10,031 bases of DNA from JAYXXU01 sp049301135 (lineage in GTDB: Bacteria; Pseudomonadota; Gammaproteobacteria; Pseudomonadales; Moraxellaceae), in the NCBI GenBank assembly GCA_049301135.1, contig JBAQKP010000144.1, forward strand, positions 1 through 10,031, read 5' to 3'. A program made the position numbers and the translations under genes. Each line of letters begins with the position of its first letter. The first letter of the stretch is position 1. The notes under the pieces were generated by a model that saw only the letters and a program-made list of their open reading frames with translations, had not been told where the DNA came from and made no database searches. Below, one piece after another: positions 1 through 5,997 of this stretch.

Positions 1-959
1 AATGCACCCGCAGCGGCTGCAATTTGCGTGACGACCATCGCCATCGCCGCAGTACCACCGGCTGACAGGGCACTGCCGCCGTTAAAGCCAAACCAACCCA
101 CCCACAACAGGCTTGCACCGATCACGGTCAATACCAAGTTGTGCGGCGCCATCGGCTCACGACCCAGACCAGTCCGATTACCGATCATGTAAGCTGCCAC
201 CAAACCAGCAACACCGGCATTGATATGCACCACTGTACCACCAGCAAAATCTAACGCACCGGCACTAAACAACCAGCCAGTACTTGCCCAAACCCAGTGA
301 CAGACCGGCGCATAAACCGCTAGCACCCAAATACCTGCAAAGGTTAAAAATGACGAGAACTTCATCCGCTCGGCAATAGAGCCAGAGATAATCGCAACGG
401 TAATAATCGCAAAGGTCATCTGGAACAGCATAAACAGACTTTCAGGGATGGTATAGCCCACCCAAAGGCCATTCACACTCACACCATTTAACATCATCTT
501 ATCTAGGCCACCGACAAACCAGTTACCATCAGAAAACGCTAACGAATAACCCGCAACCACCCACAAAATCGACACCAATGCCACAGTGGCAAAGCTCTGC
601 ATCATGGTCGCCAGTACGTTTTTACGCCGCACCATACCGCCATAAAACAACGCCAAACCAGGAATCGTCATCAGCAGCACCAACGCAGTGGCGACGATAA
701 TCCAAGCGGTGTTGCCAGAGTCCGCAACTGGCTCGGCAGCGGCTTCTTCTACAGGTGCAGCTTCGGCAACCACAACTTCTGCAACGGCTGGCTCGGCTGC
801 CATACCTTCAGGCAGTGGGATTGCTTCAAGTGGTGCTGCTTCTGGTGCGGCCATCACTACCGCTTCGGTCGTGGTTGTTGCCGCAGGCTCTGCCCATGTC
901 AGGCCAGAGCCGAGTAACGCACTGGATAATCCGAGTGCAAGTATTGCGCGTTTCATCAT
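1..959 (-). CDS. amtB: Ammonium transporter AmtB (3' part cut by window start)
   Basis: Inner-membrane channel of the Amt/Mep/Rh family that takes up ammonium; GlnK blocks it when nitrogen is plentiful. About 319 N-terminal codons are visible and the C-terminal part lies outside the window. A signal peptide of about 23 residues (MMKRAILALG..., cleavage after TWA) is followed by an unusually long Ala/Glu/Pro/Val-rich stretch (about residues 24-80). The first channel helix follows, with the family motif GLALFYGG at about 101-108 and VRRKN after it. Further on are GNWFVGGLD, SGSIAERMKF, CHWVWA, DFAGGTVVHINAG and GFNGGSALSAGG, all typical of AmtB. A GGGGGA stretch lies just upstream. Two ATGs in tandem (959 and 956) are possible starts, and 956 has the better spacing. 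It follows glnK by 80 bases on the same strand, the usual glnK-amtB operon. The family call is certain from the motifs; only the exact start is open. Confidence 0.97.
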   Translation of the reverse strand, partial: MMKRAILALGLSSALLGSGLTWAEPAATTTTEAVVMAAPEAAPLEAIPLPEGMAAEPAVAEVVVAEAAPVEEAAAEPVADSGNTAWIIVATALVLLMTIPGLALFYGGMVRRKNVLATMMQSFATVALVSILWVVAGYSLAFSDGNWFVGGLDKMMLNGVSVNGLWVGYTIPESLFMLFQMTFAIITVAIISGSIAERMKFSSFLTFAGIWVLAVYAPVCHWVWASTGWLFSAGALDFAGGTVVHINAGVAGLVAAYMIGNRTGLGREPMAPHNLVLTVIGASLLWVGWFGFNGGSALSAGGTAAMAMVVTQIAAAAGA

Positions 960-1039
960 TATTCCCCCAACACAGAATCAATGAGTTGATTTGGTTGCTA
1001 ATAAATCAGCAATTGTCGTGCCAACTCGATCAGTATGAT

Positions 1040-1378
1040 TTAGACCGCATCCGCGCCGGTTTCGCCGGTACGGATTCGAATCACCTGCTCTAGGTTGCTG
1101 ACAAAAATCTTGCCATCGCCAATCTTGCCGGTACTGGCAACCCGTGTGATTGCTTCAATCACTTGCTCGACCATCTCGTCACGCACTGCAATGTCAATTT
1201 TGACTTTTGGTAGAAAATCCACCACATATTCTGCGCCCCGATACAACTCGGTATGGCCTTTTTGCCGACCGAAGCCTTTGACTTCCGTCACGGTAATCCC
1301 TTGCACACCAATATCAGACAGTGCTTCACGCACGTCGTCTAGTTTGAACGGTTTAACCACCGCAGTAATGAGTTTCAT
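1040..1378 (-). CDS. glnK: Nitrogen regulatory protein PII, GlnK type
   Basis: Small trimeric signal protein of 112 residues, the normal PII length. It senses ATP/ADP and 2-oxoglutarate and is uridylylated by GlnD when nitrogen is short. In the GlnK role it plugs AmtB. Visible motifs are the N-terminal MKLITAVVKPFKLDDVREAL, the T-loop with GRQKGHTELYRGAEY carrying the modified tyrosine Y51, the B-loop TGKIGDGKIF, and the C-terminal IRIRTGE. I chose the ATG at 1378 because MKL is the family N-terminus and a GAGG (1388-1391) sits 9 bases upstream. An upstream in-frame ATG at 1435 would add 19 unrelated residues. Placement directly before amtB favours GlnK over GlnB. Confidence 0.97.
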   Translation of the reverse strand: MKLITAVVKPFKLDDVREALSDIGVQGITVTEVKGFGRQKGHTELYRGAEYVVDFLPKVKIDIAVRDEMVEQVIEAITRVASTGKIGDGKIFVSNLEQVIRIRTGETGADAV

Positions 1379-1411
1379 CTTGAACAACCTCGAGTCAGTG
1401 AAAAACTGGTA

Positions 1412-1439
1412 ACAATAACGTCCATAAACTAGCATTCAA
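1412..1439 (-). promoter_or_regulatory. Candidate sigma-70-type promoter of glnK-amtB
   Basis: On the minus strand TTGAAT (1439-1434) and TATTGT (1417-1412) are separated by 16 bases, each matching the consensus at 4 of 6 positions. Transcription would begin near 1405, giving a leader of about 27 bases that just includes the ribosome binding site. The candidate promoter of the porin gene has the same -10 hexamer and the same 16-base spacing. The match is modest. A weak sigma-54-like stretch overlaps the region (1436-1451), so the true promoter type is not settled. Confidence 0.3.
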
Positions 1440-1522
1440 AAATCAGGCCAACTTATTCAATATCTTCTGGTCACCGGTCGGCATCTGTTGGGGGTAAGAT
1501 GTCAAACCCGTTCAATCGACAC

Positions 1523-1555
1523 AAAAAAAAGAAGGCCGCTAAATGCGACCTTCTT
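1523..1555 (-). terminator. Intrinsic terminator of the porin gene
   Basis: Read on the minus strand, an 11-base arm (AAGAAGGTCGC, 1555-1545) pairs with GCGGCCTTCTT (1539-1529) across a 5-base loop (1544-1540). Six further T residues follow (1528-1523). All 11 positions pair on this strand, one as a G-U wobble; read on the plus strand the same position would be a C-A mismatch. It lies about 28 bases after the porin stop codon and upstream of glnK, so it ends the porin transcript and separates it from glnK-amtB. Confidence 0.92.
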
Positions 1556-1582
1556 TATAACTGATTCTGACTAGAGAATCAC

Positions 1583-2383
1583 TTAGAACGCTTTGCTCAG
1601 GCTCACAACAACACGACCTTCACAGACTGCCGTACAGTCTTGGTCTTCTATGTCCGAACCAACATACGACACTTCAGCACCAAGACCTTGTACACCAAAG
1701 GTTGCGCCGACTTTGTAGTCAAAGTAGTCACTGTCGTTCAGTTGAGTAGTCGCCAACGCATTACGCATGTCTGCGCTGCTGTCAAACTTGTTGTAGCCCA
1801 CATTTGCGACGACACCAAAGTTTGTACCAGTGATCGGTGCTGCATAGCCTGCCGATACATAGAAAAACTGGTTTGACTCGTTAAAATACTCATCGCTATA
1901 CGCAACACCCAGCGTCAGCGCATCGTCTTTCATCGCAGCGCTGGCGAAGGTGGTTTTGGCATAAATTTCGTTAAAATCAACATCCGCACCTGAGCCGGAG
2001 TAGACATAACGCATCACGCCAACGTCCAGTTTAGGCTGTAGAGTCGCAGTCAGTGCCAACGGTGTCACATAACCCAACATCACATCGATTTCTGAGCCGT
2101 CTTTGTTAATGCCTGTTACCGTACCGCTAGCTGGAGTAGCTGCACCATTGACGCTTGAACCCCAAACTGATGCATATGCACCGCTTTTATGGCCGAAAGT
2201 CATGCCTGCTTGCACAGCAGCATCGTTACCGCTTTGTGAAACACCACGAAACATATAATCGGTGGTGATTGCGGCCGAACCTGACACAGTCACGTCTGGA
2301 ATGGTAATAATATCTTCAGCTTGAGCCACGCCAGCAGTTACAGCCAATGCAAGGGTCAAAGCGGTCATTTTAAATGCGTTCAT
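1583..2383 (-). CDS. TorF-family putative outer-membrane porin
   Basis: Exported beta-barrel protein of 266 residues belonging to the proteobacterial TorF putative porin family (TIGR02001-like). Signal peptide MNAFKMTALTLALAVTAGVAQA is followed by mature EDIITIP. The family signature TTDYMFRGVSQSGNDAAVQAG starts at about residue 41. The protein ends in the Phe residue (VVVSLSKAF) used for recognition by the barrel assembly machinery. It has a close cysteine pair, C250 and C254, just before the last strand, which could form a disulfide. I chose the ATG at 2383 because AGGAG is 6 bases upstream; the adjacent ATG at 2386 would leave only 3 bases. The open frame continues to 2554, but those added residues are not signal-peptide-like. 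The transported substrate cannot be told from the sequence. Position next to glnK-amtB suggests, but does not show, a link to nitrogen uptake. Confidence 0.88.
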   Translation of the reverse strand: MNAFKMTALTLALAVTAGVAQAEDIITIPDVTVSGSAAITTDYMFRGVSQSGNDAAVQAGMTFGHKSGAYASVWGSSVNGAATPASGTVTGINKDGSEIDVMLGYVTPLALTATLQPKLDVGVMRYVYSGSGADVDFNEIYAKTTFASAAMKDDALTLGVAYSDEYFNESNQFFYVSAGYAAPITGTNFGVVANVGYNKFDSSADMRNALATTQLNDSDYFDYKVGATFGVQGLGAEVSYVGSDIEDQDCTAVCEGRVVVSLSKAF

Positions 2384-2492
2384 CATGAACTCCTGAGGGT
2401 CGATAAAGTGTTGCAAACCAGCAAGATGCGGCCTGCATATCGCTGTTTTACACGGCTCAGCACAGAATCTGCCGAGTACATGAACAAGCCTT

Positions 2493-2520
2493 ACAATACG
2501 GATTTTTTTGGATGTATCAA
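2493..2520 (-). promoter_or_regulatory. Candidate sigma-70 promoter of the porin gene
   Basis: On the minus strand TTGATA (2520-2515) and TATTGT (2498-2493) lie 16 bases apart, a fair -35/-10 pair. Transcription would start near 2486 and give a leader of about 100 bases before the porin start codon. No operator was recognised in that leader. Confidence 0.4.
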
Positions 2521-2559
2521 GATGTTTCGGATGGTTTTTACAACAAAACATCATTAAAA

Positions 2560-2568
2560 TGTCATAAT
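2560..2568 (+). promoter_or_regulatory. Candidate extended -10 promoter for ubiK
   Basis: TGTCATAAT is an extended -10 element (TG, one base, CATAAT) in an AT-rich stretch about 115 bases upstream of ubiK. No convincing -35 hexamer is found at the right distance. The region 2384-2682 between the divergent porin and ubiK genes holds no gene; it is very AT-rich from about 2515 to 2640, which suits promoters in both directions. Confidence 0.3.
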
Positions 2569-2682
2569 TAGCTGATCTTTTAATGCTTTTTATTGAAAAG
2601 TTTTTTTGTTAAATTTCAATCAAATGAAGCTTAACAATCAGGCTTGTCACCTTCATGCACCAAAAAGGAGCAACAACTCACC

Positions 2683-2913
2683 ATGATCGAGCAATTGATT
2701 CACAGCGTCTTGCAGCAACTCGAAGCCCCGCGTGCTGATTTAGAAAAAAATCTGCATGCTTTACTGTCAGAAATGGTTACGAAACTGGAACTTGTCAGCA
2801 AACAAGAGTTAGAGCGACAGGAGCAGCAACTGGCCGAAGCACGACGCACTATTTTGGAACTATCGAAGCGTTTGGATCAAATTGAGCAACGACAGACCGC
2901 GTCTGGCGACTAA
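2683..2913 (+). CDS. ubiK: Ubiquinone biosynthesis accessory factor UbiK (BMFP/YqiC family)
   Basis: Small protein of 76 residues. UbiK homologues form coiled-coil trimers, associate with membranes and, with UbiJ, assist the late hydroxylation steps of aerobic ubiquinone synthesis. The sequence begins MIEQLIHSVLQQLEAPRADL, an amphipathic N-terminal half, and continues into a heptad-rich charged coiled coil from about residue 42 to 73 (KQELERQEQQLAEARRTI, then LSKRLDQIE), the position of the BMFP leucine-zipper end. It is slightly short for the family. The start at 2683 is the only sensible ATG; AAGGAG (2665-2670) lies 12 bases upstream, a longer spacing than usual. A TTG start at 2644 would add residues not seen in the family. 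comM follows 82 bases later on the same strand. Confidence 0.85.
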   Translation: MIEQLIHSVLQQLEAPRADLEKNLHALLSEMVTKLELVSKQELERQEQQLAEARRTILELSKRLDQIEQRQTASGD

Positions 2914-2965
2914 TTCAGCACTGTTTCCGTGCAATCATTCAGTAAAACCACAAAACAGTTTTAAT

Positions 2966-2983
2966 TTTGATTAAAAAATCAAA
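2966..2983 (+). repeat. AT-rich inverted repeat abutting the comM ribosome binding site
   Basis: TTTGATT (2966-2972) and AATCAAA (2977-2983) form a perfect 7-base inverted repeat with an AAAA loop. The right arm runs directly into GGAG (2984-2987), the comM ribosome binding site. The stem is A-U rich and would be weak in RNA. It could be a protein site, a weak translational control hairpin, or chance in AT-rich spacer DNA. Confidence 0.35.
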
Positions 2984-2995
2984 GGAGCATCGCAG

Positions 2996-4489
2996 ATGTC
3001 ATTTGCAATTATTCACACTCGCGCCGCCATGGGGCTGCACGCCCCTGAGGTGCAAGTCGAAGTCCATCTCAGTCAAGGTCTGCCCGCTTTGACGATTGTC
3101 GGCTTGCCAGAAGCCGCCGTGCGTGAAAGTAAAGATCGGGTACGATCGGCGATTTTAAATTCAGGCTTTCAGTTTCCGAATCGCAGACTCACGATTAATC
3201 TTGCCCCAGCAGACATCCCCAAAGACGGCTCGCGCTTAGACTTGCCGATTGCGTTGGGGATTTTGGCTGCCAGTGGACAACTGGCTGCCGAAAGCTTGCA
3301 AGCCTGTGAATGTGTCGGCGAGCTGGCACTGAATGGCCGATTACGACCGGTACAAGGTGTGCTATCGGTGGCGCGTGCCGCCAAACAAGCCAAGCGCACA
3401 TTGCTCCTGCCCAGCGCAAATGCCGCAGAAGCGGCACGAATTGCGGGGCTGACCATTTATGCCGCCGATGATCTGGCCAGTCTGTGTGCGCATTTACAAG
3501 GCGAGCAATTACTCACACCCGTCACGGCCAGCCCACGCCAGAGTGTTGCCGTCGAGTTACCTGATTTGGCGGATGTACGCGGTCAACATCGCGCCCGCCG
3601 TGCTTTGGAGATTGCGGCCGCTGGTGGACATTCGATGCTGCTCTCAGGGCCACCGGGTACCGGTAAAACCATGTTGGCCTCACGGCTGGCGGGGATTTTG
3701 CCTGAGTTATCCGATGAGGACAGTCTAGAGGTCGCCAATATTTATTCGATTGCCAATCAAAACTATGACTACGGCGCACGGCCATTTCGGGCGCCGCACC
3801 ATACCGCCTCGCCTGCGGCGTTGGTCGGTGGAGGCTCCAATCCGAAACCTGGTGAGATTACCCTCGCGCATCATGGCGTGTTATTTTTGGATGAATTACC
3901 GGAGTTTGATCGTAAGACCCTAGAGGTATTGCGGCAGCCGCTGGAGTCGCATGAGGTGGTGATTTCGCGGGCAGCACGGCAGGTGACCTTTCCGGCACGT
4001 TTTCAGTTGATTGCGGCGATGAATCCATGCCCCTGTGGTGGCTGCGGCGATGGCGTGAATGCCTGTAAATGCACACCGGATATGATCAGCCGTTACCGCG
4101 CGCGCTTATCGGGGCCGCTACTGGATCGGATTGATTTACATATTGATGTGCCTGCCCTGCCCGCCAGTGATTTGCAGCAGCGTACGCCAGTTGAGGATTC
4201 GGCGACAGTGCGGGCGCGAGTCATCGCCGCCAGACAGCGGCAGTTACAGCGGCAAGGCCTCAGCAACCATCGCTTGTCACCGCAGCAACTGGATCAATAC
4301 GCGCCACTGGCAGCCGCAGAGCAGCAAATCATGCAAATGGCACAGCAGCGGCTTGGCCTCTCCGCACGCGGCTATCATCGCGTGCTGCGAGTCGCGCGTA
4401 CCATTGCAGATCTGGCAGGTGCAACAGCGATTGCTGCGCCGCATCTCACCGAAGCACTCGGCTATCGTGGCAATATGGACAGCCGCTAA
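2996..4489 (+). CDS. comM: ComM / YifB family AAA+ ATPase (Mg-chelatase-like)
   Basis: Protein of 497 residues, near the usual length (about 500). ComM is a hexameric helicase that extends strand exchange by branch migration when incoming DNA is integrated during natural transformation. The N-terminal domain has the YifB-type sequence MGLHAPEVQVEVHLSQGLP, then IVGLPEAAVRESKDRVRSA. The AAA+ core has Walker A GPPGTGKT at 218-225, then RPFRAPHHTAS and Walker B VLFLDE at 295-300 (D299, E300). A cysteine cluster, C345, C347, C350, C357 and C359 (NPCPCGGCG...CKC), is typical and may bind metal. RLSGPLLDRIDLHIDVP carries the arginine-rich region. The C-terminus has LSARGYHRVLRVARTIADL. AAGGAG with 8-base spacing supports the ATG. 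No frameshift or missing motif is seen, so the protein should be active. The uptake machinery itself is not in this window. Confidence 0.95.
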   Translation: MSFAIIHTRAAMGLHAPEVQVEVHLSQGLPALTIVGLPEAAVRESKDRVRSAILNSGFQFPNRRLTINLAPADIPKDGSRLDLPIALGILAASGQLAAESLQACECVGELALNGRLRPVQGVLSVARAAKQAKRTLLLPSANAAEAARIAGLTIYAADDLASLCAHLQGEQLLTPVTASPRQSVAVELPDLADVRGQHRARRALEIAAAGGHSMLLSGPPGTGKTMLASRLAGILPELSDEDSLEVANIYSIANQNYDYGARPFRAPHHTASPAALVGGGSNPKPGEITLAHHGVLFLDELPEFDRKTLEVLRQPLESHEVVISRAARQVTFPARFQLIAAMNPCPCGGCGDGVNACKCTPDMISRYRARLSGPLLDRIDLHIDVPALPASDLQQRTPVEDSATVRARVIAARQRQLQRQGLSNHRLSPQQLDQYAPLAAAEQQIMQMAQQRLGLSARGYHRVLRVARTIADLAGATAIAAPHLTEALGYRGNMDSR

Positions 4490-4541
4490 GCAGGTATTGA
4501 CCCACAGGTTAAATGGCGTGGCTCAACAGGGGAAATCAAGC

Positions 4542-5081
4542 ATGCGTTGGCTATGGATTGCTGTTTTTGTTGGTGCAAGCTACTGGAGTTGGCTTAACTG
4601 GCTGAAGCCTGTGCCGACTGCACTGAATTTGCCCGATGGATATCAAATGATTGAGCTTGAGCCGTACCACGACACCTTTAGGATTTTGGCGCGGCGTGAC
4701 TACTACCACGATGATGGTGCCAAGTTTTCACCGGTTGATTTTGCGGTTGGCACGGGGGCGATGGCCGACCCGAGTGTGTACAAGCAGTTTAGCATTGAGC
4801 AGCGTAACCGCTGGTATTACTGGTCTGTCGATCAGTACCCAATCCCACGCCGCGAGATCGAAATTAACAGTGCCAACGTCCATATCATTCCCGCTAATCC
4901 TTTGATTGCAGAACAATTAAAAAAAGTAAAAATCGATGATTTGGTCGTATTGTCCGGCATGCTGGTCGAGATCAACCATCCTAATGGCTGGCGCTGGCGT
5001 AGCTCATTAAGTCGCGAAGATACCGGTGATGGCGCTTGTGAGTTGATGCGGGTCGATCACATCGAGTGGCACAGTCGCTAG
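4542..5081 (+). CDS. Conserved membrane-anchored protein of unknown function
   Basis: Predicted protein of 179 residues that I cannot assign to a named family. One hydrophobic segment (about residues 3-20, MRWLWIAVFVGASYWSWLNW) would anchor it in the inner membrane; the rest is probably periplasmic. The soluble part has a mid-region with RRDYYHDDGAKFSPVDFAVG (51-70) and an aromatic stretch WYYWSVDQYPIP (91-102). A C-terminal part reads as beta strands: VVLSGMLVEI, then GWRWRSSLSREDTGDGACEL at 149-168. This last block, a small OB-like element by appearance, is the likeliest conserved core, and I recall similar hypothetical proteins in other gammaproteobacteria. I chose the ATG at 4542 because AGGGG lies 9 bases upstream and the hydrophobic segment follows at once; the longer frame from 4131 overlaps comM. 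It is 52 bases after comM and probably shares its transcript. Confidence 0.75.
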   Translation: MRWLWIAVFVGASYWSWLNWLKPVPTALNLPDGYQMIELEPYHDTFRILARRDYYHDDGAKFSPVDFAVGTGAMADPSVYKQFSIEQRNRWYYWSVDQYPIPRREIEINSANVHIIPANPLIAEQLKKVKIDDLVVLSGMLVEINHPNGWRWRSSLSREDTGDGACELMRVDHIEWHSR

Positions 5082-5114
5082 ATTGCTGTTCACCCAAAAC
5101 CAACAATCTTATAC

Positions 5115-5155
5115 GCCAAATGGCAGATGCTATAATCTGCCGTTTGGCAGATTAT
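5115..5155 (+). promoter_or_regulatory. Extended -10 promoter overlaid by nested palindromes (putative operator)
   Basis: TGCTATAAT (5128-5136) is a perfect extended -10 element pointing to the gene at 5314; a -35 is poor (TTATAC at 5109-5114). The -10 box overlaps a perfect 10-base inverted repeat: ATAATCTGCC (5132-5141) and GGCAGATTAT (5146-5155) around a GTTT centre. A second, competing inverted repeat pairs 5116-5127 (CCAAATGGCAGA) with 5136-5147 (TCTGCCGTTTGG), with one mismatch. The word GGCAGAT thus occurs three times in alternating orientation (5122, 5135, 5146). A repressor bound here would cover the -10 box and the start site (about 5143). In RNA from an upstream start the two hairpins would be mutually exclusive. 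No U-tract follows, so a plain terminator is less likely. Confidence 0.55.
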
Positions 5156-5313
5156 TTCAGACTGTGATATGACCTAAAGTCGCTGTTGTCGGTGATCGCT
5201 CGGACACGATTTTAACCACCGCTTAGCACGGGGTAACAATCTGTCGTCTGGGGTGCTCGGTCTGCACTGCGCCGTTCAGTTTTTTGGTCATTTTGTTCAC
5301 TGAGGATCTACTC
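5156..5313 (+). other. Leader / intergenic DNA without a gene
   Basis: With the promoter placed at 5128-5136 this would be an untranslated leader of about 170 bases. I see no open frame with a ribosome binding site and no riboswitch class that I recognise. Weak short stems exist near 5220-5275 (for example AGCAC at 5224 with GTGCT, and GTGC with GCAC), followed by a run of six T at 5279-5284, but they are too short to call. GAGGA (5302-5306) is the ribosome binding site of the next gene. Confidence 0.4.
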
Positions 5314-5895
5314 ATGAAATACCCAGCTTACTCAGCACTCGCCGCCTGTATCGCACTCGGCTATGGTAATGTTGCTGTCGCCAAGTTGTCTGCACCTATT
5401 GCGGCTGCTCCCGTCGTCAGCACCAATATTACCGAAGCCGATGTACTGGCTGCCCAGCAAGCATGGGGTAATGCGCTGGTCAAAATCGCTACCGACTATG
5501 ACGAAGGCGGCATTGCCAAAGCTAAAGCCACTGCCGAGGCAGTACTCGACGCGGCGTATGGCTACAACATGGGTGCGGTATTGTTTAAACCGACCCTGGC
5601 TGTCGCCCCACAAACCTTCCGCCCAACCAAAGAAGGTGCGCTGGCGTATTTTGTGGGAAATAATCCAAAATTCCCAAATGACAAAGGCTTTGCGCTGAAG
5701 GGCTGGCGTTCGTTTAGCGTCACCAACTCAGCGATTCAGCTGCATGGAAATACAGCGATGTCGATTGGTAATGTTTCCGTCACAGACAAGGCTGGCAAAA
5801 CCACTACTGTCGATAAGACGTGGGGCTATGTACGCGATGATCAAGGCAATCTGCGGATTGTGCTGCACCACTCCTCACTGCCGTATCAGCCTTAA
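5314..5895 (+). CDS. Probable exported iota-class carbonic anhydrase (SnoaL/CaMKII-AD-like fold)
   Basis: Protein of 193 residues with a signal peptide (about 1-23, cleavage after AVA), so it should act in the periplasm. The mature part matches the COG4337 / DUF4440-like family now linked to iota carbonic anhydrases, which interconvert CO2 and bicarbonate, in some members without metal. Visible elements are AQQAWGNALVKIATDY (47-62), VLFKPTLA (89-96), TKEGALAYFVG (105-115), DKGFALKGWRSF (123-134), a strand with AMSIGNVSVTD (148-158), WGYVRDDQGNL, and the ending LHHSSLPY (184-191). T94, Y112, H185 and S187 have the same spacing as the Thr, Tyr, His and Ser active-site residues that I recall for the cyanobacterial enzyme (106, 124, 197, 199). 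GAGGA 7 bases upstream fixes the ATG at 5314. Databases often label such proteins SgcJ/EcaC oxidoreductase or phosphoribosyl-AMP cyclohydrolase, which these motifs do not support. Family confidence is good; catalytic activity is inferred. Confidence 0.7.
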   Translation: MKYPAYSALAACIALGYGNVAVAKLSAPIAAAPVVSTNITEADVLAAQQAWGNALVKIATDYDEGGIAKAKATAEAVLDAAYGYNMGAVLFKPTLAVAPQTFRPTKEGALAYFVGNNPKFPNDKGFALKGWRSFSVTNSAIQLHGNTAMSIGNVSVTDKAGKTTTVDKTWGYVRDDQGNLRIVLHHSSLPYQP

Positions 5896-5909
5896 GTCCG
5901 CGTCATCCC

Positions 5910-5940
5910 TGCCAAACGGTCGATCTTTGGCTGTTTGGCA
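5910..5940 (+). repeat. Inverted repeat TGCCAAAC / GTTTGGCA after the carbonic anhydrase-like gene
   Basis: TGCCAAAC (5910-5917) and GTTTGGCA (5933-5940) are perfect 8-base arms around a 15-base spacer, 15 bases after the stop codon at 5895. No U-tract follows, so it is at best a weak or Rho-assisted terminator. The same 8-base word GTTTGGCA occurs in the palindrome upstream of the carbonic anhydrase-like gene (5142-5149), so it could instead be a shared regulator site before the luxR-type gene. Confidence 0.45.
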
Positions 5941-5966
5941 TCACCAACAACAATCACAAAATGCTA

Positions 5967-5988
5967 CCCTGTATGAACCAATACAGGG
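5967..5988 (+). promoter_or_regulatory. Inverted repeat covering the ribosome binding site of the GAF-LuxR gene
   Basis: CCCTGTAT (5967-5974) and ATACAGGG (5981-5988) are perfect 8-base arms with a 6-base loop. The right arm contains AGGG (5985-5988), the only ribosome binding site candidate for the ATG at 5998 (9-base spacing). In RNA the hairpin would hide that site; in DNA it is shaped like a dimer operator and could serve autoregulation by the LuxR-type protein. Confidence 0.55.
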
Positions 5989-5997
5989 ACTGATGGC

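Noticed and set aside
688..1412. Open frames on the plus strand opposite amtB and glnK
   Set aside because: They are antisense shadows of two strongly supported genes and show low-complexity or non-family protein sequence.
1436..1451. Sigma-54-like promoter for glnK (TTGGC, then TTTGA on the minus strand)
   Set aside because: The -24 GG is present, but the -12 GC reads GA and the ACG part is lost. No NtrC-type GCAC/GTGC inverted repeat was found upstream, although sigma-54 control of glnK is common.
2384..2554. Extension of the porin frame upstream to 2554 (323 residues)
   Set aside because: The added residues are Cys/His/Arg rich and unlike a signal peptide, whereas the ATG at 2383 has AGGAG at good spacing and starts a clean signal peptide.
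4131..4541. Extension of the membrane-anchored protein frame upstream into comM (316 residues)
   Set aside because: It overlaps comM by about 360 bases in another frame. The hydrophobic anchor and a ribosome binding site mark 4542 as the start.
5132..5157. Palindrome read as an intrinsic terminator of the comM transcript
   Set aside because: Only two T residues follow the stem and a perfect extended -10 box lies inside it, so a promoter/operator reading fits better. A terminator role is not excluded.
5332..5613. Minus-strand open frame opposite the carbonic anhydrase-like gene
   Set aside because: It has no ribosome binding site and no recognisable protein features, and it lies wholly inside a well-supported gene.
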